Below are positions 55,843 to 64,000 of a stretch of DNA of 64,000 nt, in pieces. Source of the DNA: Burkholderia puraquae (GTDB taxonomy: Bacteria; Pseudomonadota; Gammaproteobacteria; Burkholderiales; Burkholderiaceae); the NCBI RefSeq assembly GCF_002099195.1, contig NZ_NBYX01000009.1, positions 1 through 64,000 on the forward strand. Reading direction: 5' to 3'. Each line of letters begins with the position of its first letter. The stretch's first letter is position 1. The notes below the pieces were generated by a model. It was not told where the DNA came from and searched no databases. It worked only from the letters and a program-made list of their open reading frames with translations. The translations under genes were made by a program, and so were the position numbers.

Positions 55843-56472
55843 CTATGCGCGCAATGCCTGCTCGATCGGCACGCTGCCGCCGACGAAGCCGACGATCTTG
55901 CGCGAGATGCCGAGCTTGATCGCCTCGATTGCAGCCCAGGCCACATCCTGGCGCGACACGGGCGGGGCGGCTTCGAACCACGCGTCGGTCAGCGCGATCT
56001 TGCCGACGCCCGGATCGTCCGTGAGCGGGCCGGGGCGCAGGATCGCGTAGTCGACGCCCGACGCGATCACGCGCTCGTCGCCTTCGCGCTTCATCTGCGA
56101 ATAGTGGCGCAGCGCGTCCGGGCCGAGTTCGGGACGGTATGCGGACAGCGAGCTGATCACCACGAGCTTCTGCGCGTTGTAAGCCAGCGCGTATTCGGCC
56201 GTGCGGGCGACCGCGTCGCGGTCGACCTGCTCCTCTTCGACTGCGCCGTCCGTTTCGGCCGAGCCGGCCGCGTAGATCACGTGTGCGATGCCCTGGAATG
56301 CGTGCGAGAAATCGTTCGTCAGATCGGCCTCGACCACCCGCGCGCCCGCCAGCGCATAGCCGTGCCGGCGCACGAGCGCCGTGACCTCGAACTCCGGCTG
56401 CTTGAGCAGCAGATCCGCGCAGGCCTGGCCCGTTCGGCCGGTCGCGCCAATCAGCAGTACCTTCGTCGTCAT
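55843..56472 (-). CDS. NAD(P)-binding SDR-family protein (NmrA/atypical type)
   Basis: The product is 209 residues from the ATG at 56472 with AAGGAG upstream. The Rossmann fold begins VLLIGATGRTGQACADLLL, giving a GxxGxxG motif at residues 8-14. ADLTNDF, VIYAAGS and VVISSLSAY follow the atypical SDR pattern, while the classical YxxxK catalytic pair is absent (HYSQMKREGDERV holds the nearest Tyr/Lys). Such proteins bind NADPH and act as reductases or redox sensors. The substrate is unknown. Confidence 0.82.
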   Translation of the reverse strand: MTTKVLLIGATGRTGQACADLLLKQPEFEVTALVRRHGYALAGARVVEADLTNDFSHAFQGIAHVIYAAGSAETDGAVEEEQVDRDAVARTAEYALAYNAQKLVVISSLSAYRPELGPDALRHYSQMKREGDERVIASGVDYAILRPGPLTDDPGVGKIALTDAWFEAAPPVSRQDVAWAAIEAIKLGISRKIVGFVGGSVPIEQALRA

Positions 56473-56778
56473 GAGACCGCTCCTTGCTCGATGCGTCATC
56501 CTTCCAGATAGGGACGGACGACCGATAACTCAAGTGTAATGTCGATTTGCCCCTGCGGCGGGTGTGTATTAAGGGGCATACCGGCATCGGGCATACCTCG
56601 TGCGCGCGCCAGACAAGGCTGCCCGGCGCTAACACGCGATCTGCGGCGGCGCGACGGACATTCCGGCCGCCATTGATTCACACGGATGCGGGAATGACGC
56701 GCCGACCGGCTATCATGTGCGCGATGCATTTTTCGCCGCTACGTCATACAACGCATCGGCCCACCGGTTGGAGTACAC
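56473..56778. other. 306-bp divergent interval
   Basis: Upstream region for the SDR and NYN genes. No gene, repeat or recognisable promoter element stands out apart from GGAG seven bases before the NYN gene start. Confidence 0.4.
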
Positions 56779-58239
56779 ATGGCATTACCTCTGGACAACG
56801 TCAGCATGGCCGTGTTCTGCGACTTCGAGAACGTCGCGCTCGGCGTGCGCGACGCGAAGTACGAGAAGTTCGACATCAAGCCCGTGCTGGAGCGCCTGCT
56901 GCTGAAGGGCAGCATCGTCGTGAAGAAGGCCTATTGCGACTGGGATCGCTACAAGGGCTTCAAGGCGTCGATGCACGAAGCGAGCTTCGAGCTGATCGAG
57001 ATTCCGCACGTGCGCCAGTCGGGCAAGAATTCGGCCGACATCCGGCTCGTCGTGGACGCGCTCGACCTCTGCTACACGAAGTCGCATGTCGACACGTTCG
57101 TGATCATCAGCGGCGACTCGGATTTTTCGCCGCTGGTGTCGAAGCTGCGCGAGAACGCGAAGAAGGTGATCGGCGTCGGCGTGAAGAAATCGACGTCGGA
57201 CCTGCTGGTCGCGAACTGCGACGAATTCATCTTCTACGACGACCTGGTGCGCGAGCAGCAGCGCACGCTCGCAAAGCGCGAACAGCAGCAGCGCGCGGGC
57301 AACGGCGGCGCGAAGCGGCCGGACGAGCCGTCGCGCAAGCACGACTTGGACGCGCGCAAGGCCGAGGCGATCGCGCTGGCGGTCGAGACGTTCGATGCGC
57401 TCGCGTCGGAACGCGACGACGTCGGCAAGATCTGGGCATCGGTGCTCAAGAGCGCGATCAAGCGCCGCAAGCCGGATTTCAACGAGTCGTACTACGGGTT
57501 CCGCGCGTTCGGCAACCTGCTCGACGAGGCGCAGGCACGCGGTCTGCTCGAAGTGGGGCGTGACGACAAGTCGGGCGCGTTCGTGTCACGGGCCCGCCAG
57601 TCGGCGGCCGCGGAGCAGGTTGCGCACGCCGGTGACGGCGGTGCCGCACACCATGGCACGTACCACGGGGGGCGCGCGGCGGAGCCGGCGCGGGCCGGGC
57701 GCGAGCCGCGACGTCGCGAGCAGCGGGCGGAAGCGGCCGTGCACGAAACCGTGCAGGTCGACGCGGAAGAGGCGGCGATGGCTGAAGCCGCCGAAGCCGC
57801 TTCGGTCGTGCCGGCTGAAACGACCGAAGCGTTGGAAGGGGCCGAGGTGCACGGCGACGCGAAGGATGGCCGCAAGCGTGCGCGCAAGAGCGCGCCGAAG
57901 AAGACCGGCGCGAAGAAGGGCGCCGCCGCGAAGAGCGCAGGCCGTCAGTCGGCCGGGAAGCCGGACGACGCCGGGCATGGTGCGGCGAAGCACGATGGCG
58001 ACAAGCACGCGCAGGGCAAGCATGCGGGCGATACGCATCGCGACGCGGAGCAGGGTGGCGAGCGGCACGTCGCGGTGACGCACGCCGAGCCGGCGTCCGG
58101 CGATGTCGGCGGCGAGGTTGCTGCCGCGCCGGCCGCAGTGGCGGGCGAGGCGCCTGCCGAAGCCAAGCCGAAGAAACCGGCGCGCAAGGCGGCACCGCGC
58201 GCGCGGCGTCCGCGCAAGACGACGGCAGCGGCCGAGTGA
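56779..58239 (+). CDS. NYN-domain (LabA-like PIN) nuclease with LOTUS domain and long basic tail
   Basis: The product is 486 residues. Residues 8-160 form a NYN domain of the PIN nuclease fold, with acidic residues Asp15 (VFCDFENVALG), SADIRLVVDALDL and ISGDSDFSPLV at the expected active-site positions. Residues about 190-270 form an OST-HTH/LOTUS domain (GKIWASVLKSAIKRRKPDFNE, YGFRAFGNLLDEA). The remaining 215 residues are low-complexity, rich in Ala, Lys, Arg, Glu and His. NYN-LOTUS proteins are thought to act on RNA. The tail may bind nucleic acid or mediate assemblies. Confidence 0.88.
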   Translation: MALPLDNVSMAVFCDFENVALGVRDAKYEKFDIKPVLERLLLKGSIVVKKAYCDWDRYKGFKASMHEASFELIEIPHVRQSGKNSADIRLVVDALDLCYTKSHVDTFVIISGDSDFSPLVSKLRENAKKVIGVGVKKSTSDLLVANCDEFIFYDDLVREQQRTLAKREQQQRAGNGGAKRPDEPSRKHDLDARKAEAIALAVETFDALASERDDVGKIWASVLKSAIKRRKPDFNESYYGFRAFGNLLDEAQARGLLEVGRDDKSGAFVSRARQSAAAEQVAHAGDGGAAHHGTYHGGRAAEPARAGREPRRREQRAEAAVHETVQVDAEEAAMAEAAEAASVVPAETTEALEGAEVHGDAKDGRKRARKSAPKKTGAKKGAAAKSAGRQSAGKPDDAGHGAAKHDGDKHAQGKHAGDTHRDAEQGGERHVAVTHAEPASGDVGGEVAAAPAAVAGEAPAEAKPKKPARKAAPRARRPRKTTAAAE

Positions 58240-58347
58240 CGGCTGAGTAACGGCCGCTGGCCTCGGGTGTCGTCCGCAGCAGGCCGACACCCAGGCCGGC
58301 CCCATACCGCGCATGGCGGCCGGCGCAATGCCGGCCCGCCGGCCGAG

Positions 58348-58731
58348 CTAGCCGTTCAGCACATAAGGCTGCGTCATCACTTCGAGAAAGTGGCCGTCCG
58401 GATCGTCGAAATACACGCCGCGGCCGCCGTTGTGGCGGTAGATGTCATCGGGTTGCCGCTTCGCCGGATCGGCCCAGTGCGGCAGCCCCCGCTCGCGAAT
58501 CCGCGCGAGCACGCGATCGAAGCCTGCTTCGTCGAGCAGGAACGCGTAATGTTGCGACGCGATCTCTCCTGCCCGTTCGTAAAAATCGAGCGACACGCCG
58601 TTGCCGAGCGGGACGACCAGCATCGCGCCGAACGGTGTCGGCGGCGGCAGTTCCAGAAGCTCGGTGAGGAAGCGGCTCGACGCGCGCTTGTCGCGGCACC
58701 AGACGATCGTATGGTTGAGCTGGACGTTCAT
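58348..58731 (-). CDS. VOC-family protein (glyoxalase/bleomycin-resistance fold)
   Basis: The product is 127 residues from the ATG at 58731 (MNVQLNHTIVWCRDK). Two beta-alpha-beta-beta-beta units are visible, with metal-ligand candidates His7 in the first strand (NHTIVWC), His61 (QHYAFLL) and the final Glu in YFDDPDGHFLEVM. This matches dioxygenase or isomerase-like VOC proteins. The substrate is unknown. It is convergent with the NYN gene. Confidence 0.85.
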   Translation of the reverse strand: MNVQLNHTIVWCRDKRASSRFLTELLELPPPTPFGAMLVVPLGNGVSLDFYERAGEIASQHYAFLLDEAGFDRVLARIRERGLPHWADPAKRQPDDIYRHNGGRGVYFDDPDGHFLEVMTQPYVLNG

Positions 58732-58807
58732 GGTGTGTCCCCGTGAAGGGCCCCGCGGTGGGCATGGACTCACGATAGCCGATCGCGGCCGGTGCGCAAG
58801 CGCGGCG

Positions 58808-58832
58808 AGCGGCCGCCCGGCGGGCGGCCGCT
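58808..58832 (-). terminator. GC-rich hairpin after mdtC
   Basis: An 11-bp perfect stem (58808-58818 with 58822-58832) lies 5 bases beyond the mdtC stop on the minus strand. It lacks a T-run. Confidence 0.55.
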
Positions 58833-58836
58833 TCCA

Positions 58837-61800
58837 TCACTTCCCGGCGACGGCCGGCCCGCCGGAATTCCCGCGGCGGTTGCGCCGTTTCTCGGCCCAC
58901 ACGCGGAAACGGTCCATGTACAGGTAGACGACCGGCGTCGTATAGAGCGTCAGCACCTGCGACACGATCAGGCCGCCGGCGATCGCGATCCCGAGGGGCG
59001 CACGCAGCTCGGCGCCGTCGCCGTTGCCGAACGCGAGCGGCAGCGCGCCGAGCAGCGCGGCCATCGTCGTCATCATGATCGGGCGGAAGCGCAGCAGGCA
59101 CGCTTCGTGGATCGCGTCGAACGACGACTTCTGGTTGTTGCGCGTCTGGTCGATCGCGAAGTCGACCATCATGATCGCGTTCTTCTTCACGATACCGATC
59201 AGCAGGATCACGCCGATCAACGCGATGATGCTGAACTCGGTCTTGAACAGCAGCAGCGCGAGCAGTGCGCCGACGCCGGCCGACGGCAGCGTCGACAGGA
59301 TCGTGATCGGGTGGATGTAGCTCTCGTACAGGATCCCGAGCACGATATAGACGGCCAGCAGCGCCGCGAGGATCAGGATCGGCTGGTCGTTCATCGACTG
59401 CTGGAACGCCTGCGCGGTGCCCTGGAAGCTGCCGACGATGGTCGGCGGGACGCCGACCTGCGCCATCGTCTGGTAGATCACCTGCGTCGCCTGCGACAGC
59501 GACACGCCGGGCGGCAGGTTGAACGAGATCGTCGTCGCGACGAACAGCCCCTGGTGGTTGACCGACAGCGGCGTCGTGCTCGGCCCGAACGTCGCGATCG
59601 CCGACAGCGGGATCATCGTCGACTTCGACGTCGACACCGACGCACCCGACGACGCGCTCGACTTGCCGCTCGCCGCGATCGAGTTGAGCGCCTGGTTGCG
59701 CGCGGAGTCGGACGCGATCGCCGCGGCGCTCTGCGTGGCCGTACCGGCGCTCGACGTGCCGGCAGACGTCGCGACGTAGGTGCCGGCGGCCGCGTTGGTG
59801 GTCTGCGAGCCGTTCGCGCTGCCGCCCGACGTGCTGACCCACACCTGGTTCAGCATCTCGGGGCTCTGCCAGTACTTCGGCGCGACTTCCATCACCACGT
59901 GGTACTGGTTCAGCGGGTTGTAGATCGTCGAGACCTGGCGCTGGCCGAATGCGTCGTACAGCGTATTGTCGATCTGCGCGGGCTTGATGCCGAACCGCGC
60001 GGCCGTCGCACGGTCGATCGTCACCATCGCTTCGAGGCCGCCTTGCTGCTGGTCGGAGTTCACGTCGGTCAGCTCGGGGCGCTTCTGCAGCGCTTCGGTC
60101 AGGATCGGCCCCCACTTGTACAGGTCGGCGCTCGAATCGCCGAGCAGCGTGAACTGGTACTGCGCGTTGCTCTGCCGGCCGCCGACGCGGATGTCCTGCG
60201 CCGCCTGCAGGAACGTGCGCGCCCCCGCGACGTCCGCCAGCGGCGGGCGCAGTTGCTGGATCACCTGGTCAGCCGACAGCTTGCGCTCGGTGCGATCCTT
60301 CAGCGTGACGAACATGAAGCCCGAGTTGGTCTGCGTGCCGCCGGTGAAGCCCGCGACGCTCTTCACGTTCGGGTTGCCCTGCACGATCCGCATCATCTCG
60401 GAGAACTTCAGCTTCATCGCCTGGAACGACGTCGACTGGTCGGCCTGGATGCCGCCGATCATCAGCCCGGTGTCCTGTTGCGGGAAGAAACCCTTCGGCA
60501 CGACGATGTACAGGTAGACGTTCAGCCCGATCGTCGCGAACAGGGTCAGCAGGATCAAGAGCGGCCGGCGCAGCGCCCACGACAGCGAGCGTTCATAGCC
60601 GCGCTGCATGCGGCTGAAACAGCGTTCCAGGAAGCGCGCGAAGCGGCCTTCGTTCTGCGGTTCATGCGACTCGGGCAGCAGCCGCGCGCACATCATCGGC
60701 GTAACCGTGAGCGACACCGCGAGCGATACCGCGATCGCGAGCGACAGCGTCAGCGCGAACTCGCGGAACAGGCGCCCGACGATGCCGCCCATCAGCAGGA
60801 TCGGCAGGAACACCGCGACGAGCGAAATGCTCATCGACAGCACGGTGAAGCCGACCTCGCGCGCGCCGTCGAACGCGGCCTGCATTCGCGACTTGCCGTT
60901 CTCGATATGCCGCGAGATGTTCTCGAGCACGACGATCGCATCGTCGACGACGAAGCCGGTCGCGACGATCAGCGCCATCAGCGACAGGTTGTCGATCGAG
61001 AAGCCGAGCAGGTACATCGCGCCGAACGTGCCGATGATCGAGATCGGCACCGCGACGCTCGGGATCAGCGTCGCGCGCCAGTTGCGCAGGAACAGGAACA
61101 CGACCATCACGACGAGGCTGACCGCGATCAGCAGCGTGTGCTCGGTGTCCTTCAGCGACGCGCGAATGGTGGTCGAGCGGTCGAGCACGGGCGTGACCGT
61201 GATGTCGGCCGGCAGCGACGCGGTGAGCTGGGGCAGCGCCGCGCGCACGCGATCGATCGTGTCGATGATGTTCGCGCCGGGGGAGCGGTAGAGGATCACC
61301 AGCACCGCGCGCTTGCCGTTCGACAGGCCGAGGTTGCGCAGATCCTCGACCGAATCGACGACGTCGGACAGGTCGGACAGCCGCACGGCGGAGCCGTTGC
61401 GGTACGCGACGACGAGGTCGCGGTATTGCGACGCCTGGGACGCCTGGTCGTTCGTATACAGCTGGTAGTGCTGCGGGCCGAACTCGATCGCGCCCTTCGG
61501 CGCGTTGGCATTCGCGGACGCGAGCGCCGCGCGCACGTCCTCGAGGCCGATCCCGTAGTGGAACAGCGCTTGCGGCTCGAGCTCGACGCGCACGGCCGGG
61601 TTCGCCGAGCCGCTCACCGTCACCTGGCCGATCCCGTCGATCTGCGACAGCGACTGCTGCAGCACCGTCGACGCGGAGTCGTACAGCTTCGCGGGCGACG
61701 AGGTCTCCGACGTCAGCGACACGATCATGATCGGCGAGTCGGCCGGGTTGACCTTGCGGTAGGTCGGGTTGCTCTTCAGCGCGGCCGGCAGGTCGGCGCG

Positions 61801-62145
61801 TGCCGCGTTGATCGCGGCCTGCACGTCGCGTGCGGCGCCGTCGATGTCGCGGTTCAGGCCGAACTGCAGGATGATCCGTGCATTGCCGACCGTGCTCGTC
61901 GACGTCATTTCGGAGACGTCGGCGATCGAGCCGAGGTGCCGTTCGAGCGGGCTCGTCACGCTGGTCGCGACGGTCTCGGGACTCGCGCCGGGCAGCGACG
62001 CCTGCACCGAGATGGTCGGGAAGTCGACCTGCGGCAGCGGCGACACCGGCAGCTTGATGAACGCGAACAGGCCCGCGAGCGCGACGCCGATCGCGAGCAG
62101 CGTCGTCGCGACGGGGCGGGTGATGAAGGGGCGCGACAGGTTCAT
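58837..62145 (-). CDS. mdtC: RND multidrug efflux inner-membrane subunit, MdtC type
   Basis: The product is 1102 residues, longer than the usual 1025-1040. The start [20 protein letters not shown], the proton-relay helix with [36 protein letters not shown] and the C-terminal [15 protein letters not shown] are diagnostic. It forms a heterotrimeric pump with MdtB and works with a periplasmic adaptor and an outer-membrane channel. An insertion of about 75 residues rich in Ser, Ala, Thr and Gly lies at residues 770-845 in the periplasmic docking region. It follows mdtB after 3 bases. Confidence 0.9.
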   Translation of the reverse strand: MNLSRPFITRPVATTLLAIGVALAGLFAFIKLPVSPLPQVDFPTISVQASLPGASPETVATSVTSPLERHLGSIADVSEMTSTSTVGNARIILQFGLNRDIDGAARDVQAAINAARADLPAALKSNPTYRKVNPADSPIMIVSLTSETSSPAKLYDSASTVLQQSLSQIDGIGQVTVSGSANPAVRVELEPQALFHYGIGLEDVRAALASANANAPKGAIEFGPQHYQLYTNDQASQASQYRDLVVAYRNGSAVRLSDLSDVVDSVEDLRNLGLSNGKRAVLVILYRSPGANIIDTIDRVRAALPQLTASLPADITVTPVLDRSTTIRASLKDTEHTLLIAVSLVVMVVFLFLRNWRATLIPSVAVPISIIGTFGAMYLLGFSIDNLSLMALIVATGFVVDDAIVVLENISRHIENGKSRMQAAFDGAREVGFTVLSMSISLVAVFLPILLMGGIVGRLFREFALTLSLAIAVSLAVSLTVTPMMCARLLPESHEPQNEGRFARFLERCFSRMQRGYERSLSWALRRPLLILLTLFATIGLNVYLYIVVPKGFFPQQDTGLMIGGIQADQSTSFQAMKLKFSEMMRIVQGNPNVKSVAGFTGGTQTNSGFMFVTLKDRTERKLSADQVIQQLRPPLADVAGARTFLQAAQDIRVGGRQSNAQYQFTLLGDSSADLYKWGPILTEALQKRPELTDVNSDQQQGGLEAMVTIDRATAARFGIKPAQIDNTLYDAFGQRQVSTIYNPLNQYHVVMEVAPKYWQSPEMLNQVWVSTSGGSANGSQTTNAAAGTYVATSAGTSSAGTATQSAAAIASDSARNQALNSIAASGKSSASSGASVSTSKSTMIPLSAIATFGPSTTPLSVNHQGLFVATTISFNLPPGVSLSQATQVIYQTMAQVGVPPTIVGSFQGTAQAFQQSMNDQPILILAALLAVYIVLGILYESYIHPITILSTLPSAGVGALLALLLFKTEFSIIALIGVILLIGIVKKNAIMMVDFAIDQTRNNQKSSFDAIHEACLLRFRPIMMTTMAALLGALPLAFGNGDGAELRAPLGIAIAGGLIVSQVLTLYTTPVVYLYMDRFRVWAEKRRNRRGNSGGPAVAGK

Positions 62146-62148
62146 CGC

Positions 62149-64000
62149 TTACGCATCCGTGCGCGAACCGGCTTGGGGGCCGTGGCGTTCGAACCAGCCG
62201 CGCACGCGACGCGCGAGCGAGTCGAAGCCGAGATAGATCACGGGCGTCGTGAACAGCGTCAGCACCTGCGACACGATCAGGCCGCCGGCGATCGCGATCC
62301 CGAGCGGCTGGCGCAGCTCGGAGCCGGCGCCGGAGCCGACGATCAGCGGCACCGCGCCGAGCAGCGCGGCGAGCGTCGTCATCAGGATCGGCCGGAAGCG
62401 CAGCAGGCACGCCTGGTAGATCGCCTCGCGCGGCGGCTTGCCTTCGACCCGTTCGGCCTCGAGCGCGAAGTCGATCATCATGATCGCGTTCTTCTTCACG
62501 ATACCGATCAGCAGCACGATGCCGATGATCCCGATGATGTCGAGGTCGTGCCCGGTGATCATCAGCGCGAGCAGCGCGCCGACGCCGGCCGACGGCAGCG
62601 TCGACAGGATCGTGATCGGGTGGATGTAGCTCTCGTACAGCACGCCGAGCACGATGTACATCGTGACGATCGCCGCGAGGATCAGGAACAGCTGGTTCGA
62701 CAGCGATGCCTGGAACGCGAGCGCGGCGCCCTGGAAGCGCGTCTGGAACGACGCGGGCAGCCCGATGTCCTTCTCGGCGGCGGCGATCGCCTTGACGGCT
62801 TCGCCGAGCGATGCGCCCGCTGCGAGGTTGAACGAGATGGTGGTCGACGGGAACTGCGACAGGTGCGCGACCAGCAGCGGCGACGGCCGCTCGTGGAACG
62901 ACGCGATCGACGACAGCGGCACCTGGCCGCCGCCCGCCGACGGCAGGTAGATGTCGTTCAGCGATTGTGCGTAGTGCTGGTCCTTCGGCTCGGACTCGAG
63001 AATCACGCGGTACTGGTTCGACTGCGTGAAGATCGTCGACACGATGCGCTGGCCGAACGCGTCGTACAGCGCGTTGTCGACGGTCGCCGGCGTGATGCCG
63101 AAGCGGGCGGCGCTCGGGCGGTCGATCTCGATGTAGACGGACTGGCCGTTGCTCTGCAGGTCGGTTGCGACGTCGGCGAGCGACGGTTCCTGCTGCAGCC
63201 GCGCGACGAGCTTCGGCACCCAGGTCGCGAATTCTTCCGAGTTCGGGCTCGTCAGCATGAACTGGTATTGCGTCGGGCTGACGGTCGAGTCGATCGTCAG
63301 GTCCTGCACCGACTGCATGAAGAGCGAGATGCCGGTGATGTTCGCGACGCGGTGCTGCAGGTCGCGGATGATCTGCGCGGCCGTCTCGGAGCGTTCATCG
63401 CGCGCCTTCAGGTTGATCAGCATCCGGCCGCTGTTCAGCGTGATGTTGCTGCCGTCGACGCCGATGAACGACGTGAGGCTCTCGACGTTCGGATCCTTCA
63501 GGATCTCGGCCGCGAGCGCCTGCTGGCGTTCGGCCATCGCGCCGTACGAGATCGACTGCGGCGCCTGCGTGATCGCCTGGATCACGCCGGTATCCTGCGC
63601 GGGGAAGAAGCCCTTCGGCACATAGACGTACAGCAGGCCTGTCAACGCGAGCGTCAGCAGCGCGACGACGAGCGTCGAGCGCTGGCGGTTCAGCACCCAT
63701 TCGAGCGCGACCGCGTAGCGCGCGATCACCCAGTCGATCGCCCGGTGCACGCGCGCCTCGAAGCGATGGCTCTCGGGCGGCGGCGAATGGCGCAGCAGCT
63801 TCGCGCACATCATCGGCACGAGCGTGAGCGACACGATCGCCGAGATCACGATCGTCACCGCGAGCGTGATCGCGAATTCATGGAACAGGCGGCCGACCAC
63901 GTCGCCCATGAACAGCAGGGGGATCAGCACCGCGATCAGCGACACCGTCAGCGAGATGATCGTGAAGCCGATCTGCTTCGAGCCCTTCAGCGCGGCCTCG
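62149..64000 (-). CDS. mdtB: RND multidrug efflux inner-membrane subunit, MdtB type (5' part beyond window)
   Basis: The frame enters from the right edge ([20 protein letters not shown]) and continues to the stop at 62149, giving about 616 residues of the C-terminal part. Landmarks are [53 protein letters not shown] and [19 protein letters not shown]. It is a paralogue of mdtC, with almost identical DNA in the helix-11 region (near 62590-62640 versus 59290-59335). The real start, and probably an adaptor gene mdtA, lie beyond 64000. Confidence 0.9.
   Translation of the reverse strand, partial: EAALKGSKQIGFTIISLTVSLIAVLIPLLFMGDVVGRLFHEFAITLAVTIVISAIVSLTLVPMMCAKLLRHSPPPESHRFEARVHRAIDWVIARYAVALEWVLNRQRSTLVVALLTLALTGLLYVYVPKGFFPAQDTGVIQAITQAPQSISYGAMAERQQALAAEILKDPNVESLTSFIGVDGSNITLNSGRMLINLKARDERSETAAQIIRDLQHRVANITGISLFMQSVQDLTIDSTVSPTQYQFMLTSPNSEEFATWVPKLVARLQQEPSLADVATDLQSNGQSVYIEIDRPSAARFGITPATVDNALYDAFGQRIVSTIFTQSNQYRVILESEPKDQHYAQSLNDIYLPSAGGGQVPLSSIASFHERPSPLLVAHLSQFPSTTISFNLAAGASLGEAVKAIAAAEKDIGLPASFQTRFQGAALAFQASLSNQLFLILAAIVTMYIVLGVLYESYIHPITILSTLPSAGVGALLALMITGHDLDIIGIIGIVLLIGIVKKNAIMMIDFALEAERVEGKPPREAIYQACLLRFRPILMTTLAALLGAVPLIVGSGAGSELRQPLGIAIAGGLIVSQVLTLFTTPVIYLGFDSLARRVRGWFERHGPQAGSRTDA

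Overview
The window is a high-GC, gene-dense stretch of a betaproteobacterial chromosome, most likely a Burkholderia, probably of the cepacia complex. The basis is the GC-rich codon usage and the gene content: the hpnIJKL hopanoid side-chain genes, a complete arginine succinyltransferase (ast/aru) cluster, otsBA, a Tat-exported phospholipase C, paired MdtB/MdtC-type RND pumps and type VI secretion (T6SS) cargo. The species assignment is inference; no 16S rRNA gene or other decisive marker is present.

Positions 1-4845 are the end of a lower-GC accessory island. It holds an IS3-type transposase tail, the C-terminal remnant of a phage-type D12 adenine methylase, and a compact T6SS cassette on the minus strand. 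The cassette consists of vgrG, a SleB-like effector and an exported immunity candidate, joined by two ATGA overlaps. The island ends at a 3' fragment of tRNA-Cys (4797-4845), which looks like an attachment-site scar. From about 5000 ordinary chromosome begins: acetyltransferases, an XRE-cupin regulator, a ParD-like/map pair, fRMsr, a LysR/pirin pair, elaA, a copper-delivery operon (sco, pcuAC, ctaG-like), otsBA, an MsbA-like ABC exporter, a glycosyltransferase, gudD with a divergent GntR regulator, a LivK-type binding protein, phospholipase C, pdxY, a hydrolase and a luciferase-like oxidoreductase.

Positions 31330-36011 carry hpnI-hpnJ-hpnK-hpnL. Positions 36933-51543 form an arginine uptake and catabolism locus: an amino-acid ABC transporter (QMP), an ArgR activator of the AraC/GATase type, astC, aruF, aruG, astD, astB, astE and a distal periplasmic binding protein.

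That locus is interrupted between argR and astC by the most unusual structure in the window (40222-42972). Two 292-bp arms, inverted relative to each other with six mismatches, flank 2167 bp. The interior encodes a PAAR protein with an apparent one-base deletion, a Tae4-type amidase effector, a small three-helix membrane protein likely to be its immunity factor, and a truncated second copy of that protein. It looks like a self-contained, possibly mobile or invertible, T6SS effector cassette.

The right end (51655-64000) holds an HDOD protein, a PAS-GGDEF-EAL protein with a degenerate GGDEF motif, an exported peroxiredoxin preceded by a perfect 18-bp hairpin, an SDR protein, a NYN-LOTUS protein, a VOC protein, and mdtC and mdtB (the latter cut by the window edge).
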